From: Candidatus Nitrotoga sp. CP45
GTDB taxonomy: Bacteria; Bacteroidota; Bacteroidia; Flavobacteriales; Flavobacteriaceae
DNA length: 16,381 nt
Reading direction: 5' to 3'
Assembly (NCBI GenBank): GCA_943329165.2
Contig: CALQCV020000015.1
Span: 1-16,381, forward strand
The notes below the pieces were generated by a model. It saw only the letters and a list, made by a program, of their open reading frames with translations, made no database searches and was not told the DNA's origin. This document shows positions 6,795 through 13,135 of the stretch, piece by piece. A program made the translations under genes and the position numbers. Position 1 is the first letter of the stretch. Every line of letters starts with the position of its first letter.

Positions 6795-7829
6795 TTACAC
6801 TTTATTTGCTAGCAGTTCATTTAATAATTCATTTAAATTCATTGAGGCACAAGCTACTCTTTCATCAGCAGCACCATAATAGATATAAAGTATATCATCA
6901 AAAACTACAGCTCCAGTAGGAAAACAGACGTTGTTTACCTCTCCTTTTAACTCCCAATGAAATTCGGGTACAAACAATGGATATGGCAATCTTGCAATTT
7001 CTTTTTGCGGAATTTCTAAATTCAATAAAGCTGCACATGCTGAATAAACATATCCTTGCAAACTATCATGTACTCCGTGATAAATCATTAGCCAACCATG
7101 TTCGGTTTCAATAGGAGGACAGCCACCACCAATATAACTTACCTCGTGTTGGTATTTTGGTGTTAAGACAACATAATCATTAAAATGTTCAAAGTAGTGT
7201 TGCCAAAATTCGGGTGTCATTTCTTCAAAGGATTCAAATGCAGTAACAATTTGAATTTCTGGTCTTATGCGATGAAGAAAAAATAGTTTTCCTCCAATTC
7301 TTCTAGGAAAAAACATGACATTTTTATCCCATATTAGCATCTCTGTTCCATCTTTTTCAAGTATGTGGTCATGCTGGTTATAGCGATAATATTTCTCGTT
7401 ACTGATTCCTTTGGCACCAATGAATTTATTGAATTCTTCATAGGTTATTTGAGGAACAATAATACCTTTTCGTTCAAAATGAATTAAGTCTTTGGATGTT
7501 GCTAAACAACCCAAAGCATTCACACCATCATAAGCTGTAAAAGTTAGATAATACGTGTCTTCAATTTTTACAATTCTCGGATCTTCTATACCATGAGATT
7601 CATAATCTAGTTCTGGGGAAAGTAAAGCAGTTTTGTTACGTTCTTCAATAAATAATGGTCCTTTGAGTTTACAGTAGCCAATGCTAGAGTGATTTCCTGT
7701 GCTCACTGCACGATAGAAAAGGTGTACGTATTCTCCATCTCTAATAGCTGCTGGATTTAATACACCTTCATTTTCAAAATTATTTGTGGTTTTTTGAAGT
7801 AGAATTCCCTCTTTAATTACGTTTATCAT
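6795..7829 (-). CDS. GH130 family mannoside phosphorylase/hydrolase-like enzyme
   Basis: The 344-residue protein is a five-bladed propeller of family GH130, whose characterised members are phosphorylases or hydrolases of beta-mannosides. Seen motifs: NPAAIRDGEYVHLFYRA (25-41), the GIEDPR loop (80-85) with the conserved catalytic Asp at 83, FFPRRIGGKLFFLHR (173-187), IGGGCPPIETEHGWLMIYHG (233-252) and PTGAVVFDDILYIYYGAADE (304-323). There is no signal peptide, so it acts in the cytoplasm, which favours a phosphorylase working on an internal glycan over a hydrolase of external food. It is coupled to the GT4 gene with a 1-nt gap. Substrate specificity (Man-beta-1,2-Man, Man-beta-1,4-Glc or other) is not decidable here. 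Confidence 0.88.
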   Translation of the reverse strand: MINVIKEGILLQKTTNNFENEGVLNPAAIRDGEYVHLFYRAVSTGNHSSIGYCKLKGPLFIEERNKTALLSPELDYESHGIEDPRIVKIEDTYYLTFTAYDGVNALGCLATSKDLIHFERKGIIVPQITYEEFNKFIGAKGISNEKYYRYNQHDHILEKDGTEMLIWDKNVMFFPRRIGGKLFFLHRIRPEIQIVTAFESFEEMTPEFWQHYFEHFNDYVVLTPKYQHEVSYIGGGCPPIETEHGWLMIYHGVHDSLQGYVYSACAALLNLEIPQKEIARLPYPLFVPEFHWELKGEVNNVCFPTGAVVFDDILYIYYGAADERVACASMNLNELLNELLANKV

Positions 7830-7846
7830 GGTAGATTTGGATTTTT

Positions 7847-8167
7847 TTATAAGATTAGAATCAATAATAAGATGATAATTATAATAGCACCTATAGAAAG
7901 ATAAACACCATTACTAGTAGTTCTCATAGTAGTTTTAATTTCTTTTACTTCTTTTCGGAGTGATTTTTTCTCGGCTCTAGACAAATTAGATTTATCCATG
8001 TCTCTGATTTCTTTTAATCTGTTCAGTAACACTTCTGTTTTAGAATCATTTGCAGTTGAATTAGAAATTGGCGTATCTGTTTTTACTATAGTAGTAGCAA
8101 AAGTTGGCAGTGTTGTTGCCATTACTAGCATAATAATTACCGATCTAAGTTTTGAAATTGTTTTCAT
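7847..8167 (-). CDS. Small exported protein with coiled coil and C-terminal membrane helix
   Basis: The 106-residue protein starts with a signal-peptide-like segment (residues 1-25: MKTISKLR, then a hydrophobic core and T-F-A-T), followed by a Ser/Thr-rich linker, a charged helical segment with LLNRLKEIRDMDKSNLSRAE (49-68) then K-K-S-L-R-K-E-V-K-E-I-K, and a very hydrophobic C-terminal helix SIGAIIIIILLLILIL. Proteins with this K-S-x-L-S-[RK]-x-E-K-[KR]-x-L-R-K-E-V pattern and a G-V-Y-L-S-[IV]-G-A-I-I-I-I-I tail are common unnamed small proteins of Bacteroidota. Function unknown; a membrane-anchored periplasmic coiled coil is likely. Its ATG overlaps the stop of the upstream gene (ATGA). Confidence 0.8.
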   Translation of the reverse strand: MKTISKLRSVIIMLVMATTLPTFATTIVKTDTPISNSTANDSKTEVLLNRLKEIRDMDKSNLSRAEKKSLRKEVKEIKTTMRTTSNGVYLSIGAIIIIILLLILIL

Positions 8168-8478
8168 GTTTTTAATTTTTTATCAACAGATTCTTTATTA
8201 ATTTGAGGAAATTGTTTTTCTAATAATTCCACATGTTTTCTTGTATATATATTCAATAATGTTAGTGACTCTACCAATTCAAAAGTAGTAGCATTTTTAA
8301 TTAGCATTGGAATGGCGATTAAGAGTTCCTTTTCATACCAATATATTTTTTTTAATTCTTGCATAGCTTTGTCACACAAAGTTTCAGTAACTATAAATTT
8401 TTTTCTATCTACAATGCTTTTGATTTGATTGTTTGAAACCTTGGTCAAGTAATTTGTTACTGTGTTTTTCATGTTCAT
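8164..8478 (-). CDS. Half-length DUF892 (YciE/YciF) ferritin-like protein
   Basis: The 104-residue protein carries, at about residues 38-92, ELKKIYWYEKELLIAIPMLI followed by K-N-A-T-T-x-E-L-V-E-S-L and H-V-E-L-L-E-K-Q-F. This is the first helix pair of the DUF892 ferritin-like fold (typically L-x-D-[LI]-Y-W-A-E-x-x-L, K-A-x-x-x-E-L, H-V-x-R-L-E-x-[VI]-F). Full DUF892 proteins are about 160 residues with four helices; the last two are missing here, so it is either a half-ferritin that dimerises or a truncated relative. The stop overlaps the ATG of the next gene by the ATGA arrangement, pointing to translational coupling. Its presence with Dps suggests an iron or oxidative-stress role. Confidence 0.72.
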   Translation of the reverse strand: MNMKNTVTNYLTKVSNNQIKSIVDRKKFIVTETLCDKAMQELKKIYWYEKELLIAIPMLIKNATTFELVESLTLLNIYTRKHVELLEKQFPQINKESVDKKLKT

Positions 8479-8483
8479 TTCAT

Positions 8484-8870
8484 TTATTTATTTGTAAAAA
8501 AATCTATAACAAAAGCATGTTGTTGTCTTGCGGTCATTTTATCGGTTTGTTTCACCTGAATTTTGACATCTTTAAAACGAATATCAGCAGCTAATTCATT
8601 GAATAATTCTTCTTTGGCATTAGTAGGACCAAAGAGGATTACCTCTTTGTATTTTTTGACAACATCAATCAATTTTTTATAGTATTTGGATTGCTCATAC
8701 AACTCTTTGTTGTGCATGTGAGCTTCACCTTTTTTAAAACTATTCAATTTTTGCTGTTGGGTGAAATTGGATTCAATAGTTTTTATTTCAAATGGATTTT
8801 TAGAATACTCCATCAAATGCGCCATAGAATGATCCATCCAAATGCCTATTTTTTTTCTAGAAGCTGCCAT
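8484..8870 (-). CDS. Small eRF1/baeRF-like protein, copy 1
   Basis: This 128-residue protein begins MAASRKKIGIWMDHSMAHLM and contains YKEVILFGPTNAKEELFNEL (94-113) and a C-terminal K-Q-T-D-K-M-T-A-R-Q-Q-H-A-F-V. The [IL]-x-[LF]-G-P-x-x-A-K-x-E-L-x-x-x-[IL] pattern followed by V-x-x-T-D-K-M-T-x-x-Q resembles the C-terminal alpha/beta domain of bacterial eRF1-like (baeRF) proteins, which may bind ribosomes; unproven. It is the first gene of the probable ten-gene operon, 6 nt before the DUF892-like gene, and a paralogue of the gene at 731-1111. Confidence 0.75.
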   Translation of the reverse strand: MAASRKKIGIWMDHSMAHLMEYSKNPFEIKTIESNFTQQQKLNSFKKGEAHMHNKELYEQSKYYKKLIDVVKKYKEVILFGPTNAKEELFNELAADIRFKDVKIQVKQTDKMTARQQHAFVIDFFTNK

Positions 8871-8956
8871 GATTATATTATTTTACTAACTCGGAGAAGG
8901 TATTATGATGAGTTTGTTTTAGTTCTACAAATTTGGAAATGAAAAGGATAAAATAT
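8871..8956 (-). promoter_or_regulatory. Probable promoter region of the long stress operon
   Basis: This 86-nt part of the gap in front of the first operon gene has no open frame and should hold the operon promoter. On the minus strand the closest match to the TAnnTTTG box is TATATTTT (one mismatch) near 8951-8958; there is no perfect box. This leaves open an alternative sigma factor or activation by the AraC regulator encoded just upstream. No start site can be assigned with confidence. Confidence 0.3.
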
Positions 8957-8987
8957 ATTATAAAATTTATTCTTACTATTTTATAAT
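8957..8987 (-). terminator. AT-only hairpin just after the AraC gene
   Basis: ATTATAAAAT (8957-8966) and ATTTTATAAT (8978-8987) form a perfect 10-bp inverted repeat with an 11-nt loop immediately after the regulator's stop codon. It has no G-C pairs and only a short U-rich tail, so it would be a weak terminator; it could also be an operator or a stabilising 3' structure. Confidence 0.3.
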
Positions 8988-9548
8988 TCACACTTCTTCC
9001 AAGTTGATACGTCTTTTGTCTTTAAGGTTTTTAAAATATGTAGGCGTAAGGCCAGTTACTTTTTTAAACTGTGTAGAAAGATGTGATACACTACTGTAAT
9101 TCATACTATAGGATATTTCAGAAAGGTTGAGTTCATCATAGATTAGAAGTTCTTTAACCTTTTCTATTTTGTGTGCAATGATATAATGCTCAATGGTAAT
9201 ACCTTCTACTTCTGAGAAAACATTAGCTAAATAAGTGTAATCATACCCCATTATATTACTAATATATTCAGAGTATTTTACTTTGGGAAATTCCCCATTA
9301 TAATGAATCATTTCGGTAATTATAATTTTTATTTTTTCAATAAGGATTGACTTTTTATCATCCATCAGTTCTAAACCTGATTTTAATAAAGCGGCTTTTA
9401 ATTTATTTCTTTTGTCTTCTGTAATTTCACCAATAATTTCAACTAAACCTAAATCTACACATGAATAATGTATACCCAATTTTTTCAGTTCTTGTTTTAC
9501 TAACATCTTACAACGCAGACTGACCATAAATTTAATATAGAGTTTCAT
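8988..9548 (-). CDS. AraC-family regulator with HMA-like N-terminal domain
   Basis: The 186-residue protein ends in an AraC-type double helix-turn-helix (about 90-175): first HTH around YISNIMGYDYTYLANVFSEV (95-114), second around LSEISYSMNYSSVSHLSTQF (142-161), and the closing K-K-V-T-G-L-T-P-T-Y-F. The N-terminus (1-65) has the beta-alpha-beta shape of a heavy-metal-associated (HMA) ferredoxin-like domain, as in many short Bacteroidota regulators that start with M-V-C-x-R-C. Here the motif reads MVSLRC (8-13): the first Cys is Ser10. Metal binding is therefore doubtful. It lies directly upstream of the stress operon, on the same strand, with a 117-nt gap, and is a good candidate for its regulator. 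A row of 21-bp-spaced repeats lies about 300 nt upstream of its start. Confidence 0.85.
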   Translation of the reverse strand: MKLYIKFMVSLRCKMLVKQELKKLGIHYSCVDLGLVEIIGEITEDKRNKLKAALLKSGLELMDDKKSILIEKIKIIITEMIHYNGEFPKVKYSEYISNIMGYDYTYLANVFSEVEGITIEHYIIAHKIEKVKELLIYDELNLSEISYSMNYSSVSHLSTQFKKVTGLTPTYFKNLKDKRRINLEEV

Positions 9549-9560
9549 TTTTTTTTTAGT

Positions 9561-9739
9561 TTATTTGAATACTTCAGTTTTCAATGTAAAATTATTCGAA
9601 TTGCAATTGAACACATCTGTATAGTAATTATGGGCCAATCCACAGTTTCTCAAATCAGGGTGATTTGCATCAAATTGAGAATATGTATTACCAACAAACA
9701 TTAAGAATGTCAATAAAAAAAAGTAATTTTTGCTTTCAT
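9561..9739 (-). pseudogene. Frameshifted N-terminal remnant of a T9SS-style secreted protein
   Basis: From ATG 9739 the minus strand reads MKAKITFFY and then a stop. One extra T in the run of eight T's (9713-9720) would restore a 59-residue frame that continues FLLTFLMFVGNTYSQFDANH and then has D-L-R-N-C-G, N-Y-Y-T-D-V and F-N-C-N-S-N-N-F-T-L before ending at TAA 9561. A lysine-started signal peptide followed by a short cysteine-containing F-x-C-x-S-N-[ND]-F-T-[LV] segment is typical of the start of large Bacteroidota proteins secreted by the type IX system. The rest of such a protein is absent; the frame ends 12 nt before the AraC start. It may be a gene fragment left by a deletion, or a real small exported peptide with a slippery T-tract (or a sequencing error). 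Confidence 0.55.
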
Positions 9740-9825
9740 AAAAAAAGATTTAGTAGAATTATTTATTGAAATTAGACACATCTTTCTAACCTACCTAATT
9801 TTTTCTATGAAAGGCAAGAATAATC

Positions 9826-9898
9826 GTTTAAAAGCGAAAATTTTAAGTTTAAAGGTATATTATTTTTGTTTAAAGGTATTTATTTTTAGTTAAAAGGT
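9826..9898. repeat. Four 10-bp direct repeats at exact 21-bp spacing (possible operator)
   Basis: On the plus strand GTTTAAAAGC (9826), GTTTAAAGGT (9847), GTTTAAAGGT (9868) and GTTAAAAGGT (9889) start exactly 21 nt apart, with AT-rich filler between them; a weaker fifth element (TATAGGAT) follows near 9914. 21 bp is two helical turns, so all copies face the same side of the DNA, as in the direct-repeat half-sites of AraC-type proteins. The array lies upstream of the AraC gene and of the secreted-protein remnant on the same strand. Function as a binding site is inferred, not shown. Confidence 0.5.
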
Positions 9899-9970
9899 TT
9901 TTTATTTTTATTATAGGATTTTTTTTATTTTAACTTTTGATAGATATTCATATATTTTTAAAAACTGTAA

Positions 9971-10021
9971 AAACAAAAAGGAATCCTTCTCAAATTTTGT
10001 TATGAGAAGGCTTCTTTTTTT
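9971..10021 (-). terminator. Intrinsic terminator, T-rich on both sides
   Basis: CCTTCTCA (9985-9992) and TGAGAAGG (10003-10010) form an 8-bp stem with a 10-nt loop. Reading the minus strand it is followed by TTCC-T5-G-T5; reading the plus strand by CTTC-T7, so it may act in both directions. No convincing gene lies between it and the next terminator at 10107, only an 11-codon frame. Confidence 0.65.
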
Positions 10022-10106
10022 ATCAGAGGTTATTGTCTTTTTTTAAAATTCTTATTGTTGTCCATGTTATTTAGTTTTATGGTCAACTTTTGTCAGTACA
10101 TGATAT

Positions 10107-10145
10107 TAAAAAATAAAACCTCTTAAAAAAAATTAAGAGGCTTTA
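10107..10145 (-). terminator. Intrinsic terminator of the hydrolase gene
   Basis: CCTCTTAA (10119-10126) and TTAAGAGG (10133-10140) form a perfect 8-bp stem with a 6-nt A loop. On the minus strand it is followed by TTTTATTTTTTA. It sits 23 nt after the stop of the gene at 10168 and should end the acyl-CoA ligase/hydrolase transcript. Confidence 0.8.
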
Positions 10146-10167
10146 ATCTGATTGATATTAGTCTAGT

Positions 10168-11220
10168 TTATGATTTTTTAAAATTTCCGCTAGCAACATC
10201 TTTCAAAAAGGAAATTACACCCGGGAAATAATGTTCCTGATCATCATATTGAGAGCAATGACTTCCGTTCGGACAATATAAAAAACGTCCGTTTTGAACT
10301 TCTTTTGATATCCATTCCATATGTTTTGGATCCATAGTGTCATATTTTGCGCCAATGACTAAAGTTGGAATCGTAAGTGTTTTTAGTTTTGAAGTTATAT
10401 CCCAATCTTTTAAAGTGGCATCACCTGTAATTCCAAATTCACTTGGTCCTTGCATAAACACATACACATTCGGGTTTAAATGTTTGAAAGCTCTATTGAT
10501 AGATTCCGGCCATTTGTCAATTGGCATTCTCAATATATGCTCGGTGTAATAATACTTGAACAACAATTCGGTGTATTTTGGATTGGTATAATCTTTCTTT
10601 ACTTCAAAATCTTTGATTTGGGCAAATACTTTCGGGTCTAATTGTGGTCCTAAAACCTCTTCAGCATATTTATTATAAGCAGGAGCACTTGCCATCATAT
10701 TGGCAATGACTAATCCTTTTAGGTTTTTTTGATATTTCAAGGCATATTCCATTGCCAGAATTCCGCCCCAGGATTGTCCCATCAAATAGAAATTAGTGTT
10801 GTCAAGTTTCAATGCTTTCCGCACTTGCTCCACTTCGTCTACAAAACGGTCAATCGTCCATAAGTTGTTATCATTTGGCTGGTCGCTATAGTAGGAACCT
10901 AACTGGTCGTAGTAGATATACTCAATACTTTCATTTGGGAAATAACCGTCAAAACATTCAAAAAATTCATGAGTTCCGCCCGGTCCACCATGTAGTAAAA
11001 GCACTTTTATCTTAGGATTGTTTCCAATGCGTTTTGTCCAGACATTGAATTTGCCAATGGGAGTTGTAATTGGAATCATTTTGATCCCACCTGTGGCTTG
11101 ATCGTCTCTTTTTGAAAAATCGAGATAGTCGTTTTTTGGAGTGTCTACTGTTTTGTTTTCTTTGCAACCCGAAAATAAAAGTAATGCGAACAGTACGATG
11201 AATAGTAGTTTTATTTTCAT
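10168..11220 (-). CDS. Lipoprotein alpha/beta hydrolase, proline iminopeptidase-like (S33)
   Basis: The 350-residue protein starts with a lipoprotein signal peptide: basic start, hydrophobic core and lipobox LFSGC with the lipidated Cys at 19. The hydrolase fold shows HGGPGG (77-82, oxyanion hole), the nucleophile elbow GQSWGG with Ser150, an Asp at 294 in GAKYDTMDP, and a His at 321 in PNGSH. HGGPGG plus GQSWGG is the mark of proline iminopeptidases and related tricorn-interacting F1-type peptidases, which remove N-terminal proline or other residues. Membrane anchoring means it works at the cell surface or in the periplasm. It follows the acyl-CoA ligase by 17 nt, so they likely share a transcript, though no functional link is obvious. 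Confidence 0.88.
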   Translation of the reverse strand: MKIKLLFIVLFALLLFSGCKENKTVDTPKNDYLDFSKRDDQATGGIKMIPITTPIGKFNVWTKRIGNNPKIKVLLLHGGPGGTHEFFECFDGYFPNESIEYIYYDQLGSYYSDQPNDNNLWTIDRFVDEVEQVRKALKLDNTNFYLMGQSWGGILAMEYALKYQKNLKGLVIANMMASAPAYNKYAEEVLGPQLDPKVFAQIKDFEVKKDYTNPKYTELLFKYYYTEHILRMPIDKWPESINRAFKHLNPNVYVFMQGPSEFGITGDATLKDWDITSKLKTLTIPTLVIGAKYDTMDPKHMEWISKEVQNGRFLYCPNGSHCSQYDDQEHYFPGVISFLKDVASGNFKKS

Positions 11221-11237
11221 AATTGAAAGTTTAAAGA

Positions 11238-13016
11238 TTAGTTCGAATCATATATTTTATGAAATAAATTGATATATTTTTCCATCACAACCTTACGCTT
11301 CAGCTTCATAGTTGGTGTTAAATGCCCAGCAGGAACAGTCCATAAGTCCGGAGTTAACTCAAACTTCTTGATTTTTTCCCAGTTACCGAATTTTTCATTA
11401 ACGGTATCAACTTCCTGTTTAATACGTTTAATGACTTCAGGGTTTGTTATAATTTCTTCATTGGTTGTTCCTATATCCGTTTTGTGCAGTTTTGCCCATT
11501 CCTTTACGAATTCAAAATTCGGCTGGATAAACGCTGCAGGCATTTTTTGTCCGTCTCCAATGACCATGATTTGTTCAATAAAACGGGATTGTTTCATTGC
11601 ATTTTCAAGTAACTGCGGTGCAATATATTTTCCGCCCGATGTTTTAAACATTTCTTTTTTACGGTCTGTGATTCTAAGAAATCCATCGGCATCAATCTCT
11701 CCAATATCTCCAGTGTGGAAATAACCATCAACAATAGCTTCTTTGGTTAGTGTTTCGTCTTTGTAATAGCCCATCATTACATTTGGTCCTTTGCAAAGGA
11801 TTTCGCCATCAGCAGCAATTTTTACTTCTACATTATTGATTATTCTTCCAGCAGTTCCAATTTTGAAACCTCCATTTCGCAAATCATTTACAGATATAAC
11901 TGGTGAAGTTTCAGATAAACCATAGCCTTCCATCACATAGATTTCTGCCGCTGCAAATATTCGGGCTAAACGCGGTTGTAAGGCTGCACTTCCGTTAACA
12001 ATCAAATCCAATTTTCCTCCCAAACCTTCTTTCCATTTACTGAAAATAAGTTTACGTGCAATTTTTAATTGAAACTCGTACCAAAAACCATTGACTCCAT
12101 ATGGTTCATATCTCAATCCGAGTTCAATTGCCCAGAAAAACAGTTTCTTTTTAATTCCGGTAAGCTCCGAACCTTTGGCAATAATCTTGTCGTAAACTTT
12201 TTCAATAAGTCTGGGAACGCCTGTCATTACAGTCGGGTTGACTTCCTTTATATTATCCGAAATCTTTTCAATCGATTCTCCAAAGTAAATAGCAACACCA
12301 AAATACTGATAAATATAAGTTACCATTCGCTCATAAATATGGCAAATAGGAAGAAAGCTTAACGCCCGACTTTCTCCAGGATTAAAGGGAATTCTATCGG
12401 CACTGTCCAAAACATTGGAAACAATATTGTTGTGCGAAAGCATCACGCCTTTTGGTTTTCCTGTTGTTCCCGAAGTATAAATTATAGTAGCTAATTCTAA
12501 TGGTTTTACATTGTTTTTTCGGTCTTCAACTTCATTCTGATTGCTTTCGTCTTTTCCTAATTCGAGTAATTCCGACCAATTTTTGCATTCGGCAATTTCA
12601 TTAAAAGAGTAAACTTCTTTAAGTTTTGGAACATTAGCTTTTATGGAATTCAATTTACCCAAAACTTCTTCATCCGAAACAAAACAATACATGGCTTCCG
12701 AATGGTTCAAAATGTATTCATAATCGATTTCTGAAATGGTTGGATAAATCGGAACTGTTTGCGCTCCGGTTTGTAAGGTTCCAATATCCATAACATGCCA
12801 TTCCGTTCTGTTGTTTGAAGAAATGATAGCTATCTTATCGTTTTTCTTAATTCCCAAACGAAGTAGTGCTCTCGAAATGGTGTTTGCTTTTTCAAGATAC
12901 TCTTTAGTTGAAGTTTTAATCCATTCACCATCGTATTTTGTGACCAAAGCGTCTGGTAGATTATATTTTTCAAGTTGATGGTATGGAAAGTCGAAAAGTC
13001 TTTTGATTGGAGTCAT
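11238..13016 (-). CDS. Long-chain acyl-CoA synthetase (AMP-forming)
   Basis: The 592-residue enzyme activates fatty acids to acyl-CoA with ATP. Motifs of the AMP-binding (ANL) superfamily are complete: P-loop YTSGTTGKPKGV (180-191), the gate/FACS region FLPICHIYERM (221-231), EGYGLSETSP (363-372), YFHTGDIG (432-439), the hinge DRKKEMFKTSGGKYIAP (451-467) and the C-terminal catalytic-lysine region LTPTMKLKRK (566-575). The length fits the 590-600-residue FadD15-like group of Bacteroidota and Actinobacteria. It is divergent from the transferase at 13136 and followed by the hydrolase gene. The ATG at 13016 is preceded by a near-consensus promoter. Confidence 0.94.
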   Translation of the reverse strand: MTPIKRLFDFPYHQLEKYNLPDALVTKYDGEWIKTSTKEYLEKANTISRALLRLGIKKNDKIAIISSNNRTEWHVMDIGTLQTGAQTVPIYPTISEIDYEYILNHSEAMYCFVSDEEVLGKLNSIKANVPKLKEVYSFNEIAECKNWSELLELGKDESNQNEVEDRKNNVKPLELATIIYTSGTTGKPKGVMLSHNNIVSNVLDSADRIPFNPGESRALSFLPICHIYERMVTYIYQYFGVAIYFGESIEKISDNIKEVNPTVMTGVPRLIEKVYDKIIAKGSELTGIKKKLFFWAIELGLRYEPYGVNGFWYEFQLKIARKLIFSKWKEGLGGKLDLIVNGSAALQPRLARIFAAAEIYVMEGYGLSETSPVISVNDLRNGGFKIGTAGRIINNVEVKIAADGEILCKGPNVMMGYYKDETLTKEAIVDGYFHTGDIGEIDADGFLRITDRKKEMFKTSGGKYIAPQLLENAMKQSRFIEQIMVIGDGQKMPAAFIQPNFEFVKEWAKLHKTDIGTTNEEIITNPEVIKRIKQEVDTVNEKFGNWEKIKKFELTPDLWTVPAGHLTPTMKLKRKVVMEKYINLFHKIYDSN

Positions 13017-13035
13017 TGAACTACTAATTTTAATG

Positions 13036-13065
13036 CAAATTAAATAATAATAGTGTTACGCACAA
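13036..13065 (-). promoter_or_regulatory. Probable promoter of the acyl-CoA synthetase gene
   Basis: On the minus strand TTG (13065-13063) is followed after 19 nt by TTAATTTG (13043-13036), one mismatch from the Bacteroidota TAnnTTTG box; the start codon is 20 nt further on. Confidence 0.5.
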
Positions 13066-13104
13066 TATTAATTTAAAATATGCTGCATTTACAACCTAAA
13101 TATG

Positions 13105-13112
13105 TAGTTTTG
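13105..13112 (+). promoter_or_regulatory. TAnnTTTG promoter box of the LTA-synthase-like gene
   Basis: TAGTTTTG is a perfect TAnnTTTG box, 23 nt before the ATG at 13136, implying a short 5' leader. No clear TTG element is seen 17-23 nt upstream (only TTTAC). Confidence 0.5.
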
Positions 13113-13135
13113 CTACCTTTAATTTTACCCTGAAT

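Noticed and set aside
9826..9932. CRISPR-like array
   Set aside because: Repeats are only 10 nt, spacers about 11 nt and AT-rich, and no cas genes are present; a phased operator fits better.
11269..11724. 151-codon open frame on the plus strand inside the acyl-CoA synthetase gene
   Set aside because: It lies antisense to a highly conserved coding region and its translation has no family-like pattern.
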